This document shows, in pieces, positions 43,243-51,849 of a stretch of DNA of 64,000 bases; the first letter of the stretch is position 1; each line of letters starts with the position of its first letter. Source of the DNA: Soonwooa sp023440705. Lineage in GTDB: Bacteria > Bacteroidota > Bacteroidia > Flavobacteriales > Weeksellaceae. The DNA lies in NCBI GenBank assembly GCA_023440705.1, contig JAEXRP010000003.1, positions 62,001 to 126,000 on the forward strand. The letters run 5' to 3'. The position numbers were made by a program, and so were the translations under genes. The notes below the pieces were generated by a model. The model was given only the letters and a program-made list of their open reading frames with translations, made no database searches and was not told the DNA's origin.

Positions 43243-45624
43243 TTAATAGTTTTTCAATAGAATCCAGCTTTTTAATTGTTGGGTTTTTCCAGAGGTTGGC
43301 TCTATCCAATCTGCAACATACCAATAAGTGCCTGTCGGCAAAACGCGGCCGTTTTGTTTACCATCCCAAATAAATTGGTTGGCAGAATTACCTTCAAAGA
43401 CTAAAACACCGTTTCGGTTATAGATTTTCAAACGAGCTTCGGTTTTATTTAATAATTCAGAAAGATTGATAACATCGTTTTTTCCATCGGCATTTGGGCT
43501 GATGACATTGGCAATATTGATTACCGAAAAATCTCTAGATACAAGCCCACAATCATCATTTGATTTGACGTAGATCGTATGGTTACCAAGCGACACATTT
43601 GTGAATGTTGGCGAATCTTGGAAGTTGCCAGGAAATGTATTGTCATCCAATGAATATTTGTAAGGCGCTGTGCCGCCAATTACTTTAACAGTCACGGTTG
43701 ATCCATTAATCTCGATAGCATCGATAATAGCAGTTGGCGCTTCTTTGACCTCGATAGTTTGTGTATAGAAACAACCATTATAACCGAGTTTTACGGTGTA
43801 CACACCAACCGGTACATTTTCAATTTTTTGAGTGGTAGCATTGGTTTGCGTTACAGGGTCTTTAAAACTCCATTCGTACGATGTAAAGTGAGTGCTTGGG
43901 CTAGGGCCTTCGCCAGCATCTAAAGTTGTCGTTGTATTTTTACAAACTGTAACTTCTTTTGGCATATTAGATTTCGCAGGTTGCTTTAGAATGAATGTTA
44001 TTTCTTCAACATCATCACACTTGTTAGGTTGGTTATAACGGATGTAATATTTGTTTTGTGAGGTTGATGTTAGAAGGACTTTAGTATTATTAAGTACATT
44101 ATTTTGCTTTTTTGCGTCGTCTTCGGTTTTATAAAATTGAGGTGTTCCTTCTATGTCATCAGCGATGTCTTTATAATAATCTAAAAGGTCAATTTCTTTA
44201 GAGCCTTCAAGTTTATCATCACAAATCGTAATATCCGAATGAGGCTTCGGTGTGCTGTTTGAATTTTTAGAGAATGTTATCTCTTTCGTAACTGGATCAC
44301 AATTTCCAGGTTTCACCCAAATCCAGACACTTTTGAAATCTGTAGTAAAGCTTATTTTATTAATTGGAACTTCGGTCGGATTGTTCGTGTTTATTGGCTT
44401 ATTTTCATAATACCTAATTTGAAAATTAGGATGGCTGTCAAGAATTTGTTTCGTGTTATCATCATCCAAATTCACATTATAGATGTTGTCAAAATCTTCA
44501 TCACAAACTTTAAAAGTTGTATTCTTGAAATTAGGCATCGTTTGCCCTTCAATGTTAATTTGCCCTTTAATACTGCATGTGCCATTAAGTTCAATTTCTA
44601 CCTCGTAATGTCCAGCATCTTCATATTTAACATTGTAGGTAGGGTAATATCCCGACAAAATCTGAACTCCATCTTTGTACCATGTATATTTGGTTGCTCC
44701 AACTTCGGTTGCGTCAATTGTTCTACTGGTGCCTTCGCAAAGTGCATTGCCATTATTTTCTGTCCAGTCAGGCCCTAAATCTTTATTTCCAAAACTTCTA
44801 CCTTTTAAAAAAACCGCTGAATCGTATTTGCCCGTTGTATCACCATGATCAGCAATAACAAGTTTTATGCTGTATTTTACACCAACTTCAACATTTGCAA
44901 TTGCTTTTAAGATTTTTGTTTCTCCATTGAAATTATGCGTAGGATAGTAGGGTTTGTCGTAGGCATTAAAAGAACCAAAATATTGAACATTGCTGGGGCA
45001 TTTTTCAGCACCGTTTATTGTTTTAGAAGTAACAGGGATATTTGTTCCAGGTACGACAGCTATATTTTTGTAATGCTCAGAGTTGTCCGCTTTTTTTATT
45101 AAAAAAGCAAAAGCATCAGAATAATCACAATTATCTGGTCGATATTCTTCTGACAAGAACATATAATCAAAAGCAATACTGTTTTTATTATAAGATGTAA
45201 AATCAAATTCTAGAACAGTTGCATTTAATAGATGATCAGTAGGTAAACCTGCATTGGTCAACATTTCGAAAAGATCGGGATCTGATAACCAACTTGAGTC
45301 TCCTTCACTTTGTATGTAGGAGTTGGGACCTGCTGCAGCTCTAGCTCTCCCCGTTGATAAGATAATGCCATCTTTAATAGGAAAGTCAGAAGTAGCTTTG
45401 TTAAAATATCCCCAACTTTTATCTCCATTGCTAAATTCTTTTCCAGATACGCGAATATTGTCAACAGCAATACAGCTTTGATTGTTCCCTACAAAAATAT
45501 CTTTAACGAGTTGGTCTGGCGTATATGAAGTTGTATTAATACTAATACTTTGGGCATTTGATGAAAAATATCCAAATATTATTAGATTAAAAAATAAAAG
45601 TTTATGGAGTAGATTTTTACACAT
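43243..45624 (-). CDS. T9SS type B protein with choice-of-anchor-L domain
   Basis: 793 residues from the ATG at 45624; a longer frame (start 45738) would add 38 hydrophobic non-signal residues, whereas MCKNLLHKLLFFNLIIF...SSNAQ is a proper signal. The N-terminal domain (IILSTGRARAAAGPNS ... EFDFTSYNKNSIAFDYMFLSEEY) matches the choice-of-anchor L pattern. Ig-like repeats (EVTVCKNTTTTLDAG, YTWYKDGVQI) follow, then a type B sorting tail (SPNADGKNDVI ... IYNRNGVLVFEG ... SWILLKNY). Its C-terminal half is a paralogue of the adjacent 1419-residue protein, so both are probably surface adhesins exported by the T9SS. Confidence 0.87.
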   Translation of the reverse strand: MCKNLLHKLLFFNLIIFGYFSSNAQSISINTTSYTPDQLVKDIFVGNNQSCIAVDNIRVSGKEFSNGDKSWGYFNKATSDFPIKDGIILSTGRARAAAGPNSYIQSEGDSSWLSDPDLFEMLTNAGLPTDHLLNATVLEFDFTSYNKNSIAFDYMFLSEEYRPDNCDYSDAFAFLIKKADNSEHYKNIAVVPGTNIPVTSKTINGAEKCPSNVQYFGSFNAYDKPYYPTHNFNGETKILKAIANVEVGVKYSIKLVIADHGDTTGKYDSAVFLKGRSFGNKDLGPDWTENNGNALCEGTSRTIDATEVGATKYTWYKDGVQILSGYYPTYNVKYEDAGHYEVEIELNGTCSIKGQINIEGQTMPNFKNTTFKVCDEDFDNIYNVNLDDDNTKQILDSHPNFQIRYYENKPINTNNPTEVPINKISFTTDFKSVWIWVKPGNCDPVTKEITFSKNSNSTPKPHSDITICDDKLEGSKEIDLLDYYKDIADDIEGTPQFYKTEDDAKKQNNVLNNTKVLLTSTSQNKYYIRYNQPNKCDDVEEITFILKQPAKSNMPKEVTVCKNTTTTLDAGEGPSPSTHFTSYEWSFKDPVTQTNATTQKIENVPVGVYTVKLGYNGCFYTQTIEVKEAPTAIIDAIEINGSTVTVKVIGGTAPYKYSLDDNTFPGNFQDSPTFTNVSLGNHTIYVKSNDDCGLVSRDFSVINIANVISPNADGKNDVINLSELLNKTEARLKIYNRNGVLVFEGNSANQFIWDGKQNGRVLPTGTYWYVADWIEPTSGKTQQLKSWILLKNY

Positions 45625-45728
45625 TTTTTGCTTTCCGATTTTCTTGTTGAGAATTCGGGGCAACAAAATTACAATATTTAATATTGTTAAAATCTTTAAT
45701 GCTATTAAAATAATTTTAAAACAAAATA

Positions 45729-45760
45729 AAAATCCCAAGCTCGTAAAAACTTGGGATTCT
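45729..45760 (-). terminator. Terminator of the PLP-dependent enzyme gene
   Basis: Stem AATCCCAAG / CTTGGGATT (45731-45739 with 45750-45758); the A-rich left flank makes a T-tail on the minus strand. Confidence 0.8.
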
Positions 45761-45781
45761 AAATAAAAATATGAAAATGAT

Positions 45782-46987
45782 TTAGCGTAAAATTTGTGTG
45801 GAAACTAGGCAAGCGCGCATTTTTTCGTAAGTACGTTTGATGTCATTGTCCAGTCCAATAGAATAGCGGATAAGTCCGTCCGACAGTCCCATGCTTTTTC
45901 TTTCCTCTTCCGGTATCTCTGACGAGGTTGAACTTCCAGATGCAGAAAATAATGTTTTGTAAAATCCAAGACTTACAGCAAGATAACCAAGGTTTTCGTA
46001 TTGCATCATTTCCATGACTTCGTTAGCTTTTGGGGTTGTGCCAACATCGAGCGTCAACAGTCCGCCATAGCCATATTCTTCGCGCATCATCGATTTGTAA
46101 AGCTGATGATCTTTGTGAGATTGTAGACCTGGATATTTAACAACCAAGCCATCTTTTTCGAACATTTCTGCAAGATAAAGCGCATTGTGGCTATGTTGCT
46201 TCATACGGATATGAAGTGTTCTTAGGTTTTTAAGAATATTGGCAGCGCGCAAACTATCCATTGTCGGACCAAGAAGCATACAAGCACCAGTATTTACATT
46301 TTTAAGATCGTTGATAAAATCTTGCGTTCCACAGATCACACCGCCAACTGTATCGCTACTTCCGTTAATGAATTTTGTTAAACTATGGATAACCACATCA
46401 GCGCCTAATTCTTTAGGAGAAATGCATAACGGAGAAAACGTGTTGTCAACAACTAGTTTTAGATTGTGTTTTTTTGCAATTCGCGATAAAGATGCAATGT
46501 CAGCAACTTCCAAAAGTGGATTGCTAACAGATTCGCAGTACAATACTTTTGTATTTTGAGTAATGGCTGCTTCTACCAAATCCAATTTTGTAATATCTAC
46601 AAAACTTGTATTAATATTATAATCTGGAAGAAAATTCTTCATGAATGCATAAGTCCCGCCGTAGATTGTTCTACTAGATACAATATGATCGTTTGATTTG
46701 CAAAGCTGCATTAATACCGACGTTATCGCACCCATTCCCGAAGCAGTTACATTGGCAGCTTCTGTTGCTTCCATTTGTGCAAGTGCTTCACCTAGATACA
46801 AATTGCTAGGAGAGGAGTGGCGAGAATATAGATAGCAGCCGTCTGTATTGCCTTCGAAGGTGTCAAACATCGTTTTGGCTGATAAAAATGTATAAGTCGA
46901 ACTATCAGAAATGGATGGATTAACGCCTCCAAATTCCCCAAAGTATTGTAAATCTTGAATGTTGTTAGCTGGATCGAATGTGTTCAC
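45782..46987 (-). CDS. Cys/Met-metabolism PLP-dependent lyase/transferase (methionine gamma-lyase-like)
   Basis: 401 residues from a GTG at 46987. The fold-type I signature is complete: YSRHSSPSNLYLGEALAQMEA (the Tyr/Arg pair), VDNTFSPLCISP, and the PLP lysine K205 in HSLTKFINGSSDTVGG. The family includes methionine gamma-lyase, cystathionine synthases/lyases and O-acetylhomoserine sulfhydrylase; the specificity is not decidable here. The longer frame starts with a TTG that overlaps the promoter's -7 element, so the GTG is preferred. Divergent from an Lrp-family regulator that probably controls it. Confidence 0.85.
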   Translation of the reverse strand: MNTFDPANNIQDLQYFGEFGGVNPSISDSSTYTFLSAKTMFDTFEGNTDGCYLYSRHSSPSNLYLGEALAQMEATEAANVTASGMGAITSVLMQLCKSNDHIVSSRTIYGGTYAFMKNFLPDYNINTSFVDITKLDLVEAAITQNTKVLYCESVSNPLLEVADIASLSRIAKKHNLKLVVDNTFSPLCISPKELGADVVIHSLTKFINGSSDTVGGVICGTQDFINDLKNVNTGACMLLGPTMDSLRAANILKNLRTLHIRMKQHSHNALYLAEMFEKDGLVVKYPGLQSHKDHQLYKSMMREEYGYGGLLTLDVGTTPKANEVMEMMQYENLGYLAVSLGFYKTLFSASGSSTSSEIPEEERKSMGLSDGLIRYSIGLDNDIKRTYEKMRACLVSTQILR

Positions 46988-47002
46988 GTTGATTATTTTA
47001 TA

Positions 47003-47033
47003 CAAATATTGCAGAAAGTATTAATTATTACAA
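47003..47033 (-). promoter_or_regulatory. Promoter of the PLP-dependent enzyme gene
   Basis: On the minus strand: TTG (47033-47031), a 20-bp spacer and AATATTTG (47010-47003), one mismatch from the -7 consensus. It lies in the 146-bp intergenic region shared with the Lrp gene, where Lrp-type sites would be expected. Confidence 0.55.
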
Positions 47034-47133
47034 GCTGTTGATTAATATTTGGATAATATTACAATGCTTATAGTGTTTGTTAGATTTTATTGCGTAAATT
47101 TGATTTGAAACTATCTACTTAATAGAAAATTTT

Positions 47134-47595
47134 ATGAATCTCGACGATACTGACAAAAAACTTTTGATGCTTCTACAAGAAGATTCAAAAATGACAACTA
47201 AAGAAATTGCTAATCAACTTAATCTTTCTGCAACAGCAGTGTACGAAAGAATTAGGAAGCTTGAGAAAAACAAAGTTATCAAAAAATACGTTGCATTAAT
47301 CGATAAAGAATTGGTTAATCGAGATTTTGTCGTTTTGTGTCACATCAAATTGACGCAACACAAAAAAGAGTATTTGCAAGAGTTTGAAAAAGAAATTTTG
47401 GAACTGCAAGAAGTCATGGATTGCTTCCATGTGAGTGGAGATTTTGATTATATTCTAAAAATCGGTGTTGCTAATATTAAAGAATATCGAAGTTTTATAG
47501 TTAACAAGTTGACGGTTGTCAAACATATTGGAAGTTCTCACAGTGCTTTTGTTATTGGCGAAGTCAAATCTACAACAGCGGTTTCTATCATATAA
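47134..47595 (+). CDS. Lrp/AsnC-family transcriptional regulator
   Basis: 153 residues: N-terminal helix-turn-helix (LDDTDKKLLMLLQEDSKMTTKEIANQLNLSATAVYERIRKLEKNKVIKKY), a linker, then the RAM/AsnC ligand-binding domain with CFHVSGDFDYILKIGVANIKEY. These proteins form octamers that sense amino acids. It is divergent from the Cys/Met-type PLP enzyme with a shared control region, so sensing a sulfur amino acid is a reasonable inference. TAAATTTG at 47095-47102 is a candidate -7 box. A symmetrical terminator follows. Confidence 0.93.
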   Translation: MNLDDTDKKLLMLLQEDSKMTTKEIANQLNLSATAVYERIRKLEKNKVIKKYVALIDKELVNRDFVVLCHIKLTQHKKEYLQEFEKEILELQEVMDCFHVSGDFDYILKIGVANIKEYRSFIVNKLTVVKHIGSSHSAFVIGEVKSTTAVSII

Positions 47596-47630
47596 AAAAA
47601 CCAGTCAATTAATTGACTGGTTTTTATGTT
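47596..47630. terminator. Bidirectional terminator between the Lrp gene and tsf
   Basis: A perfect 30-bp palindrome (47596-47625, core CCAGTCAATT / AATTGACTGG) with A- and T-runs; it ends both convergent genes. Confidence 0.9.
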
Positions 47631-47649
47631 TTAAAGATTTAATCTAAGA

Positions 47650-48471
47650 TTATAGGCTAACTCTTACGAATCCTACAACTTTAAGATCACCGTTAACTGA
47701 CTTTACATAATCAGCTACTGACATACCACCATCTTTGATGAATGCTTGGTGTACCAAAGTGTTGTCTTTGTAGAATTTCTGCATTTTACCTTTAAGGATG
47801 TTATCGATAATGTTAGCAGGTTTACCTTCTTTAGTTAAGATATCTCTTTCGATTTCTAATTCTTTGTCGATAGTTTCTTGAGAAACTTGAGTCTCGTCAA
47901 GTGCGATTGGATTCATCGCAGCAACTTGCATAGATACAGCTTTTGCAGCTTCTTCAGCACCATCTACGTTTGCAGAAAGAGCAGTGATAGCAGCGATTTT
48001 GTTACCAGCGTGGATATAAGCACCAACGAAAGGACCTTCGATTCTTTCGAAAGCACCGATTTCGATTTTTTCTCCGATAACACCAGTTTGCTCGATTAAT
48101 TTATCAGCAACAGTAATACCGTGGAAATCTGTAGCCAATAATTCTTCTTTAGAAGCAGCTGTGATAGCCATTTCAGCTAATTCGTAAGCTAACTCTACGA
48201 AAGCTTCATTTTTAGCAACGAAGTCAGTCTCACAGTTAAGAGAGATAATAGCACCTAAAGTGTTATCTTCGTTAACTCTAGCGATTACAGCACCTTCTGT
48301 TGACTCTCTGTCAGCTCTGTTAGCGGCAACTTTTTGTCCTTTTTTTCTTAAGATTTCGATAGCTTTTTCGAAGTCACCTTCTGCTTCTACTAATGCTTTT
48401 TTGCAGTCCATCATACCTGCACCTGTTGTGTTTCTTAGCTTTGCTACGTCTGCTGCTACTGGTGTATACAT
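47650..48471 (-). CDS. tsf: Elongation factor Ts
   Basis: 273 residues. The N-terminal UBA-like part and the nucleotide-exchange motif VAKLRNTTGAGMMDCKKALVEAEGDFEKAIEILRKKG are canonical, followed by SLNCETDFVAKN and the dimer domain with MQVAAMNPIALDETQV. It recycles EF-Tu. In most bacteria tsf follows rpsB; here it is 11 kb away in reverse orientation with its own -7 box (TATATTTG, 48542-48535, minus strand). See the inversion finding. Confidence 0.98.
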   Translation of the reverse strand: MYTPVAADVAKLRNTTGAGMMDCKKALVEAEGDFEKAIEILRKKGQKVAANRADRESTEGAVIARVNEDNTLGAIISLNCETDFVAKNEAFVELAYELAEMAITAASKEELLATDFHGITVADKLIEQTGVIGEKIEIGAFERIEGPFVGAYIHAGNKIAAITALSANVDGAEEAAKAVSMQVAAMNPIALDETQVSQETIDKELEIERDILTKEGKPANIIDNILKGKMQKFYKDNTLVHQAFIKDGGMSVADYVKSVNGDLKVVGFVRVSL

Positions 48472-48534
48472 ATTTGTAATGATTTTTTAAATTTTAAAAA
48501 AAAGTGATATATTTAATCGATTTTTTTTGCGTGG

Positions 48535-48542
48535 CAAATATA
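48535..48542 (-). promoter_or_regulatory. -7 box upstream of tsf
   Basis: TATATTTG on the minus strand, followed by C, 64 nt before the tsf ATG. No clear TTG lies 18-20 bp upstream. Confidence 0.45.
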
Positions 48543-48609
48543 CTAAAATATCCACAAACTAAAAAGATAGAATCTACGTTAAATAATTGTAAATGTAATT
48601 TTGTGATCC

Positions 48610-49176
48610 ATGAAGAAAATAGTTTTACTTGTTATGATTGCGGTTTCAGGAATGTATTATGCGCAAGTAAGTGTATTTACAGCGATGAATTCTAATGACC
48701 CTAATGTGGTGCAATCTTTTATAACGGCGAATCCCAAGCATCCAAAAATTCCGGAATTAAAAAAGAAACTTCAAGGTATGCGATATACAGTTGTGAGTAG
48801 TTCGGGCTCTGGTAACGATGCAGAAGCAAAACCCAAAGTTTCTAAATTGACAACTAATAAACTTGAAAAAAATATTAGCAAGTCGAAAACATCAGAAAGT
48901 GCGGAGAAAACAGCAGCTATTTTGACGAATTTATTTAATGATAATAAATATTCTAAAGAAGCTGTTTTACAAATCGTAAACAGATCTTCTTGTGAGTTAG
49001 TGGTAAAAGTTGCAGGGAAAAAGAAATATTATAATCTGAATGTACCGTCTAAAAATCAAAATTATATCCTTATCGAAAAAGGGAATTATAATTTAACAAC
49101 TTCTATTTGTGGCGCTTCGTATACTTCTAATAAAAGTATTACTGCAAGTACGATTATTACACTTGGTAATAAATAA
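48610..49176 (+). CDS. Secreted protein, paralogue of the lipoprotein at 36603-37223
   Basis: 188 residues. Signal peptide to MYYAQ (no lipobox). A central Ser/Lys-rich region is followed by a C-terminal domain (VLQIVNRSSCELVVKV ... YNLNVPSKNQNYILIEKGNYNLTTSIC ... NKSITASTIITLGNK) that aligns with the end of the 36603-37223 product, with both Cys conserved. The pair sits at the two edges of the 12-kb rpsB-tsf segment in opposite orientation. A -7-like TAATTTTG lies at 48596-48603. Function unknown. Confidence 0.7.
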   Translation: MKKIVLLVMIAVSGMYYAQVSVFTAMNSNDPNVVQSFITANPKHPKIPELKKKLQGMRYTVVSSSGSGNDAEAKPKVSKLTTNKLEKNISKSKTSESAEKTAAILTNLFNDNKYSKEAVLQIVNRSSCELVVKVAGKKKYYNLNVPSKNQNYILIEKGNYNLTTSICGASYTSNKSITASTIITLGNK

Positions 49177-49202
49177 TTAAAATTAATTTTAAAAATCAAT
49201 AA

Positions 49203-49240
49203 AAAAACGCTTCAAATTTTTGAAGCGTTTTTGTTTTTTT
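49203..49240. terminator. Terminator between the secreted-protein gene and accA
   Basis: AAAACGCTTCAAA / TTTGAAGCGTTTT stem (49204-49216 with 49219-49231) followed by TTGTTTTTTT; symmetric for the convergent accA. Confidence 0.85.
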
Positions 49241-50195
49241 ATCCTTTGAATTCTCCCATATCGATAAACTTCTCTTGACGATCTTTCATTAGTCGATCTC
49301 CCGATTGTTTTGATAAAGTTTTAATGTCTTTAAGAATCACTTCTTTAACATTTTCAAAAGTTTGTTTTGGATCATAATGCGCTCCTCCAAGTGGTTCGGA
49401 GATAATAGCATCAATCAATTTTTCTTTTAACATGTCAGGCGCTGTCAACTTCATGGTAGCAGCTGCAGTCTCTTTATATTCCCAACTTCTCCAAAGAATT
49501 GCTGAACAATTCTCAGGCGAAATAACAGAATACCAAGTGTTTTCTAACATATAGACGCGGTTACCAACACCAATTCCTAATGCTCCTCCTGACGCGCCTT
49601 CTCCAATAATAATGGTGATAATTGGCGTTTTCATTTGGCACATTTCCAAGATATTTCGTGCAATTGCTTCACCTTGTCCACGCTCTTCAGCTTCTAGACC
49701 TGGATAAGCACCCGGTGTATCTACCAATGTTACAATCGGAATGTTAAACTTCTCAGCCAACTTCATAAGACGCAAAGCTTTACGGTAACCTTCAGGGTTT
49801 GACATTCCAAAACGACGATGTTGTCTTTCTTTGGTTGTTCTACCTTTTTGAGTCCCAATAATCATCACACTTTCACCATTTATTTTGATAAGTCCGCCAA
49901 TCATCGCTGGATCATCACCAAAGTTGCGGTCGCCGTGTAACTCTACAAAGCTATCTTCGTCAGCAATCCCTTTGATATAGTCCAAAGTGTATGGTCTGTC
50001 TGGGTGACGAGATAGTTGTACACGTTGCCAAGGCGTTAGGTTTCCGTATATTTTTTTCTTGGTAGCAAGAATTTTATCTTCGATCTTTTTGCAAGATTCT
50101 TTAACATCTACACCGCTTTCTTCACCTACTAGAGCACATTTGTCATATTGCTCCATAAGGTCTTTTACCGGTTGTTCAAAATCTAAATATTCCAT
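49239..50195 (-). CDS. accA: Acetyl-CoA carboxylase carboxyltransferase subunit alpha
   Basis: 318 residues with AccA landmarks: the N-terminal YLDFEQPVKDLMEQ, PWQRVQLSRHPDRPYTLDYI, GDRNFGDDPAMIGG, and the crotonase-like catalytic core PGAYPGLEAEERGQGEAIA followed by IIGEGASGGALGIGVG. With AccD it transfers CO2 from carboxybiotin to acetyl-CoA. accC and accB lie 8-11 kb away; accD is not in the window. The -7 TATTTTTG (50226-50219, minus strand) sits in a good place. Confidence 0.97.
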   Translation of the reverse strand: MEYLDFEQPVKDLMEQYDKCALVGEESGVDVKESCKKIEDKILATKKKIYGNLTPWQRVQLSRHPDRPYTLDYIKGIADEDSFVELHGDRNFGDDPAMIGGLIKINGESVMIIGTQKGRTTKERQHRRFGMSNPEGYRKALRLMKLAEKFNIPIVTLVDTPGAYPGLEAEERGQGEAIARNILEMCQMKTPIITIIIGEGASGGALGIGVGNRVYMLENTWYSVISPENCSAILWRSWEYKETAAATMKLTAPDMLKEKLIDAIISEPLGGAHYDPKQTFENVKEVILKDIKTLSKQSGDRLMKDRQEKFIDMGEFKG

Positions 50196-50269
50196 TGTTT
50201 GTATAAGAATTCAATCTTCAAAAATAGCGTTTTTTTATAACATCTAAATTTTTTAAAAATCGAAATGTA

Positions 50270-51781
50270 TTATTTTATGTTAGAAATAGCATTTTTAAGT
50301 CTCAAAATACTTTCTTCTTTTCCAAGAATTGAAAGAATATCTGGTACATCTGGCCCTTTTAATTCTCCAACTAAAGCTAATCGAAGTGGCATCATAACTT
50401 TTCCCATTCCAAGGCTTTTTGCTTCTGCAAAATCATGGATAAACTGTTTTAAAGTTTCAGGTTGAAAGTCTAAAGTTTGAAGTTGATCAGCGAATTCTTG
50501 TATTAGACTTCCTGTTTCTTCATTCCAAGCTTTTTTGCTTGCTTTTTCGTCGTAAGACGTTGGTGCTTCGAAGAAAAATTTGCTATCGTTGTATATATCT
50601 TTAATGAAACTTGCTCTTTCTTTCATCAAAGAAACAATCTTTAACAAAGTTTCGTCATTTAAACTTGAATTTTTAACTTCATCCAATTCTTTAAACAATT
50701 CTAAAACTTCGGCATCCGATTTTTTCAATAAATATTCGTGATTGAACCAAACTGCTTTTTCAGGATTAAATCTTGCGCCAGCTTTGTGAACTTTATGAAG
50801 GTCAAATTCAGAAATCATTTCATCCATCGTCAAAATTTCTCTATCGTTTGCAGGACTCCAACCCAACAATGCCACCATATTGATGAATGCATCTGGGAAA
50901 TAACCTGATTCTTTGTAACCTTTCCAAACATCACCACTTTCTGGATCTTTGAAATCCATCGGGAACACAGGAAAACCAAATTTAGCACCATCTCTTTTGC
51001 TTAATTTTCCTTTTCCTTCGGGCTTTAAAATCAATGATAAATGTGCAAATTCTGGAGCTTCCCAACCCATTGCTTCGTACAATAAAACGTGAAGTCCCAT
51101 TGATGGCAACCATTCTTCACCACGAATAACGTGAGAAATTTTCATTTCGTGATCGTCGATAATATTGGCGAAATGGTAAGTTGGCATTCCATCATTTTTT
51201 ACCAAAACTTTATCATCTAAAGTATCAGTATTTACGCTAAAATTTCCACGAATGATGTCTTCCATATTCAGCTGACGACCAACTGGCATTTTGAAACGCA
51301 CAACATACGGAACGCCCTCTGCTTTTAGCTTTTCCACTTCTTCATTAGAAAGTGTCAAACTATTTTTCATGCGATTTCTCGTGAAATTGTTGTACGCAAA
51401 AACTTCACCTTTCGCTTCAAATTCGGAACGAATCGCATCCAATTCTTCTGGTGTATCAAAAGCGATGTAAGCGTAATCTGTCTTTAAAATTTGCTCTGTA
51501 TATCTATCGTAAATATCGCGTCTTTCTGACTGGCGATAGGGTCCGTAAGGTCCACCGTGGATTGGACTTTCATCAGGGATTAATCCGCACCATTCCAGAG
51601 ATTTCATAATGTAATCTTCAGCACCTTCCACGTATCTCGCCGTGTCGGTATCTTCAATTCTTAATACAAAATCGCCTCCGTTATGTTTAGCGAAAAGATA
51701 ATCATATAACGCAGTTCTTACACCACCCAAATGCAAAGCACCTGTAGGACTTGGCGCAAAACGGACTCTTACTCTTTCCAT
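50270..51781 (-). CDS. gltX: Glutamyl-tRNA synthetase
   Basis: 503 residues, class I aaRS. The HIGH-type motif is PSPTGALHLGGVRTALYDYL near the N-terminus, RIEDTDTARYVEGAEDYIMKSLEWCG follows, and the KMSKS motif is GKLSKRDGA. It charges tRNA-Glu (and possibly tRNA-Gln if the cell uses the transamidation route). Divergent from the GT90 gene; the 68-bp gap contains a -7 box for each direction (TAAATTTG at 51809-51802, minus strand). Length and ends are canonical. Confidence 0.98.
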   Translation of the reverse strand: MERVRVRFAPSPTGALHLGGVRTALYDYLFAKHNGGDFVLRIEDTDTARYVEGAEDYIMKSLEWCGLIPDESPIHGGPYGPYRQSERRDIYDRYTEQILKTDYAYIAFDTPEELDAIRSEFEAKGEVFAYNNFTRNRMKNSLTLSNEEVEKLKAEGVPYVVRFKMPVGRQLNMEDIIRGNFSVNTDTLDDKVLVKNDGMPTYHFANIIDDHEMKISHVIRGEEWLPSMGLHVLLYEAMGWEAPEFAHLSLILKPEGKGKLSKRDGAKFGFPVFPMDFKDPESGDVWKGYKESGYFPDAFINMVALLGWSPANDREILTMDEMISEFDLHKVHKAGARFNPEKAVWFNHEYLLKKSDAEVLELFKELDEVKNSSLNDETLLKIVSLMKERASFIKDIYNDSKFFFEAPTSYDEKASKKAWNEETGSLIQEFADQLQTLDFQPETLKQFIHDFAEAKSLGMGKVMMPLRLALVGELKGPDVPDILSILGKEESILRLKNAISNIK

Positions 51782-51840
51782 TGTTTGAAAAATTTAGAGT
51801 GCAAATTTACGAAAAATGAAGAGATTATGTTAATTTTAGC

Positions 51841-51848
51841 TAAGTTTG
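51841..51848 (+). promoter_or_regulatory. -7 box abutting the GT90 start codon
   Basis: TAAGTTTG at 51841-51848 with the tandem ATGATG beginning at 51850, so any transcript from it would be leaderless. No -33 TTG is visible, which lowers confidence. Confidence 0.4.
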
Positions 51849-51849
51849 T

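Noticed and set aside
45625..45738. 38-residue N-terminal extension of the choice-of-anchor-L protein
   Set aside because: The added residues form a second hydrophobic stretch before an ideal signal peptide; the ATG at 45624 is better.
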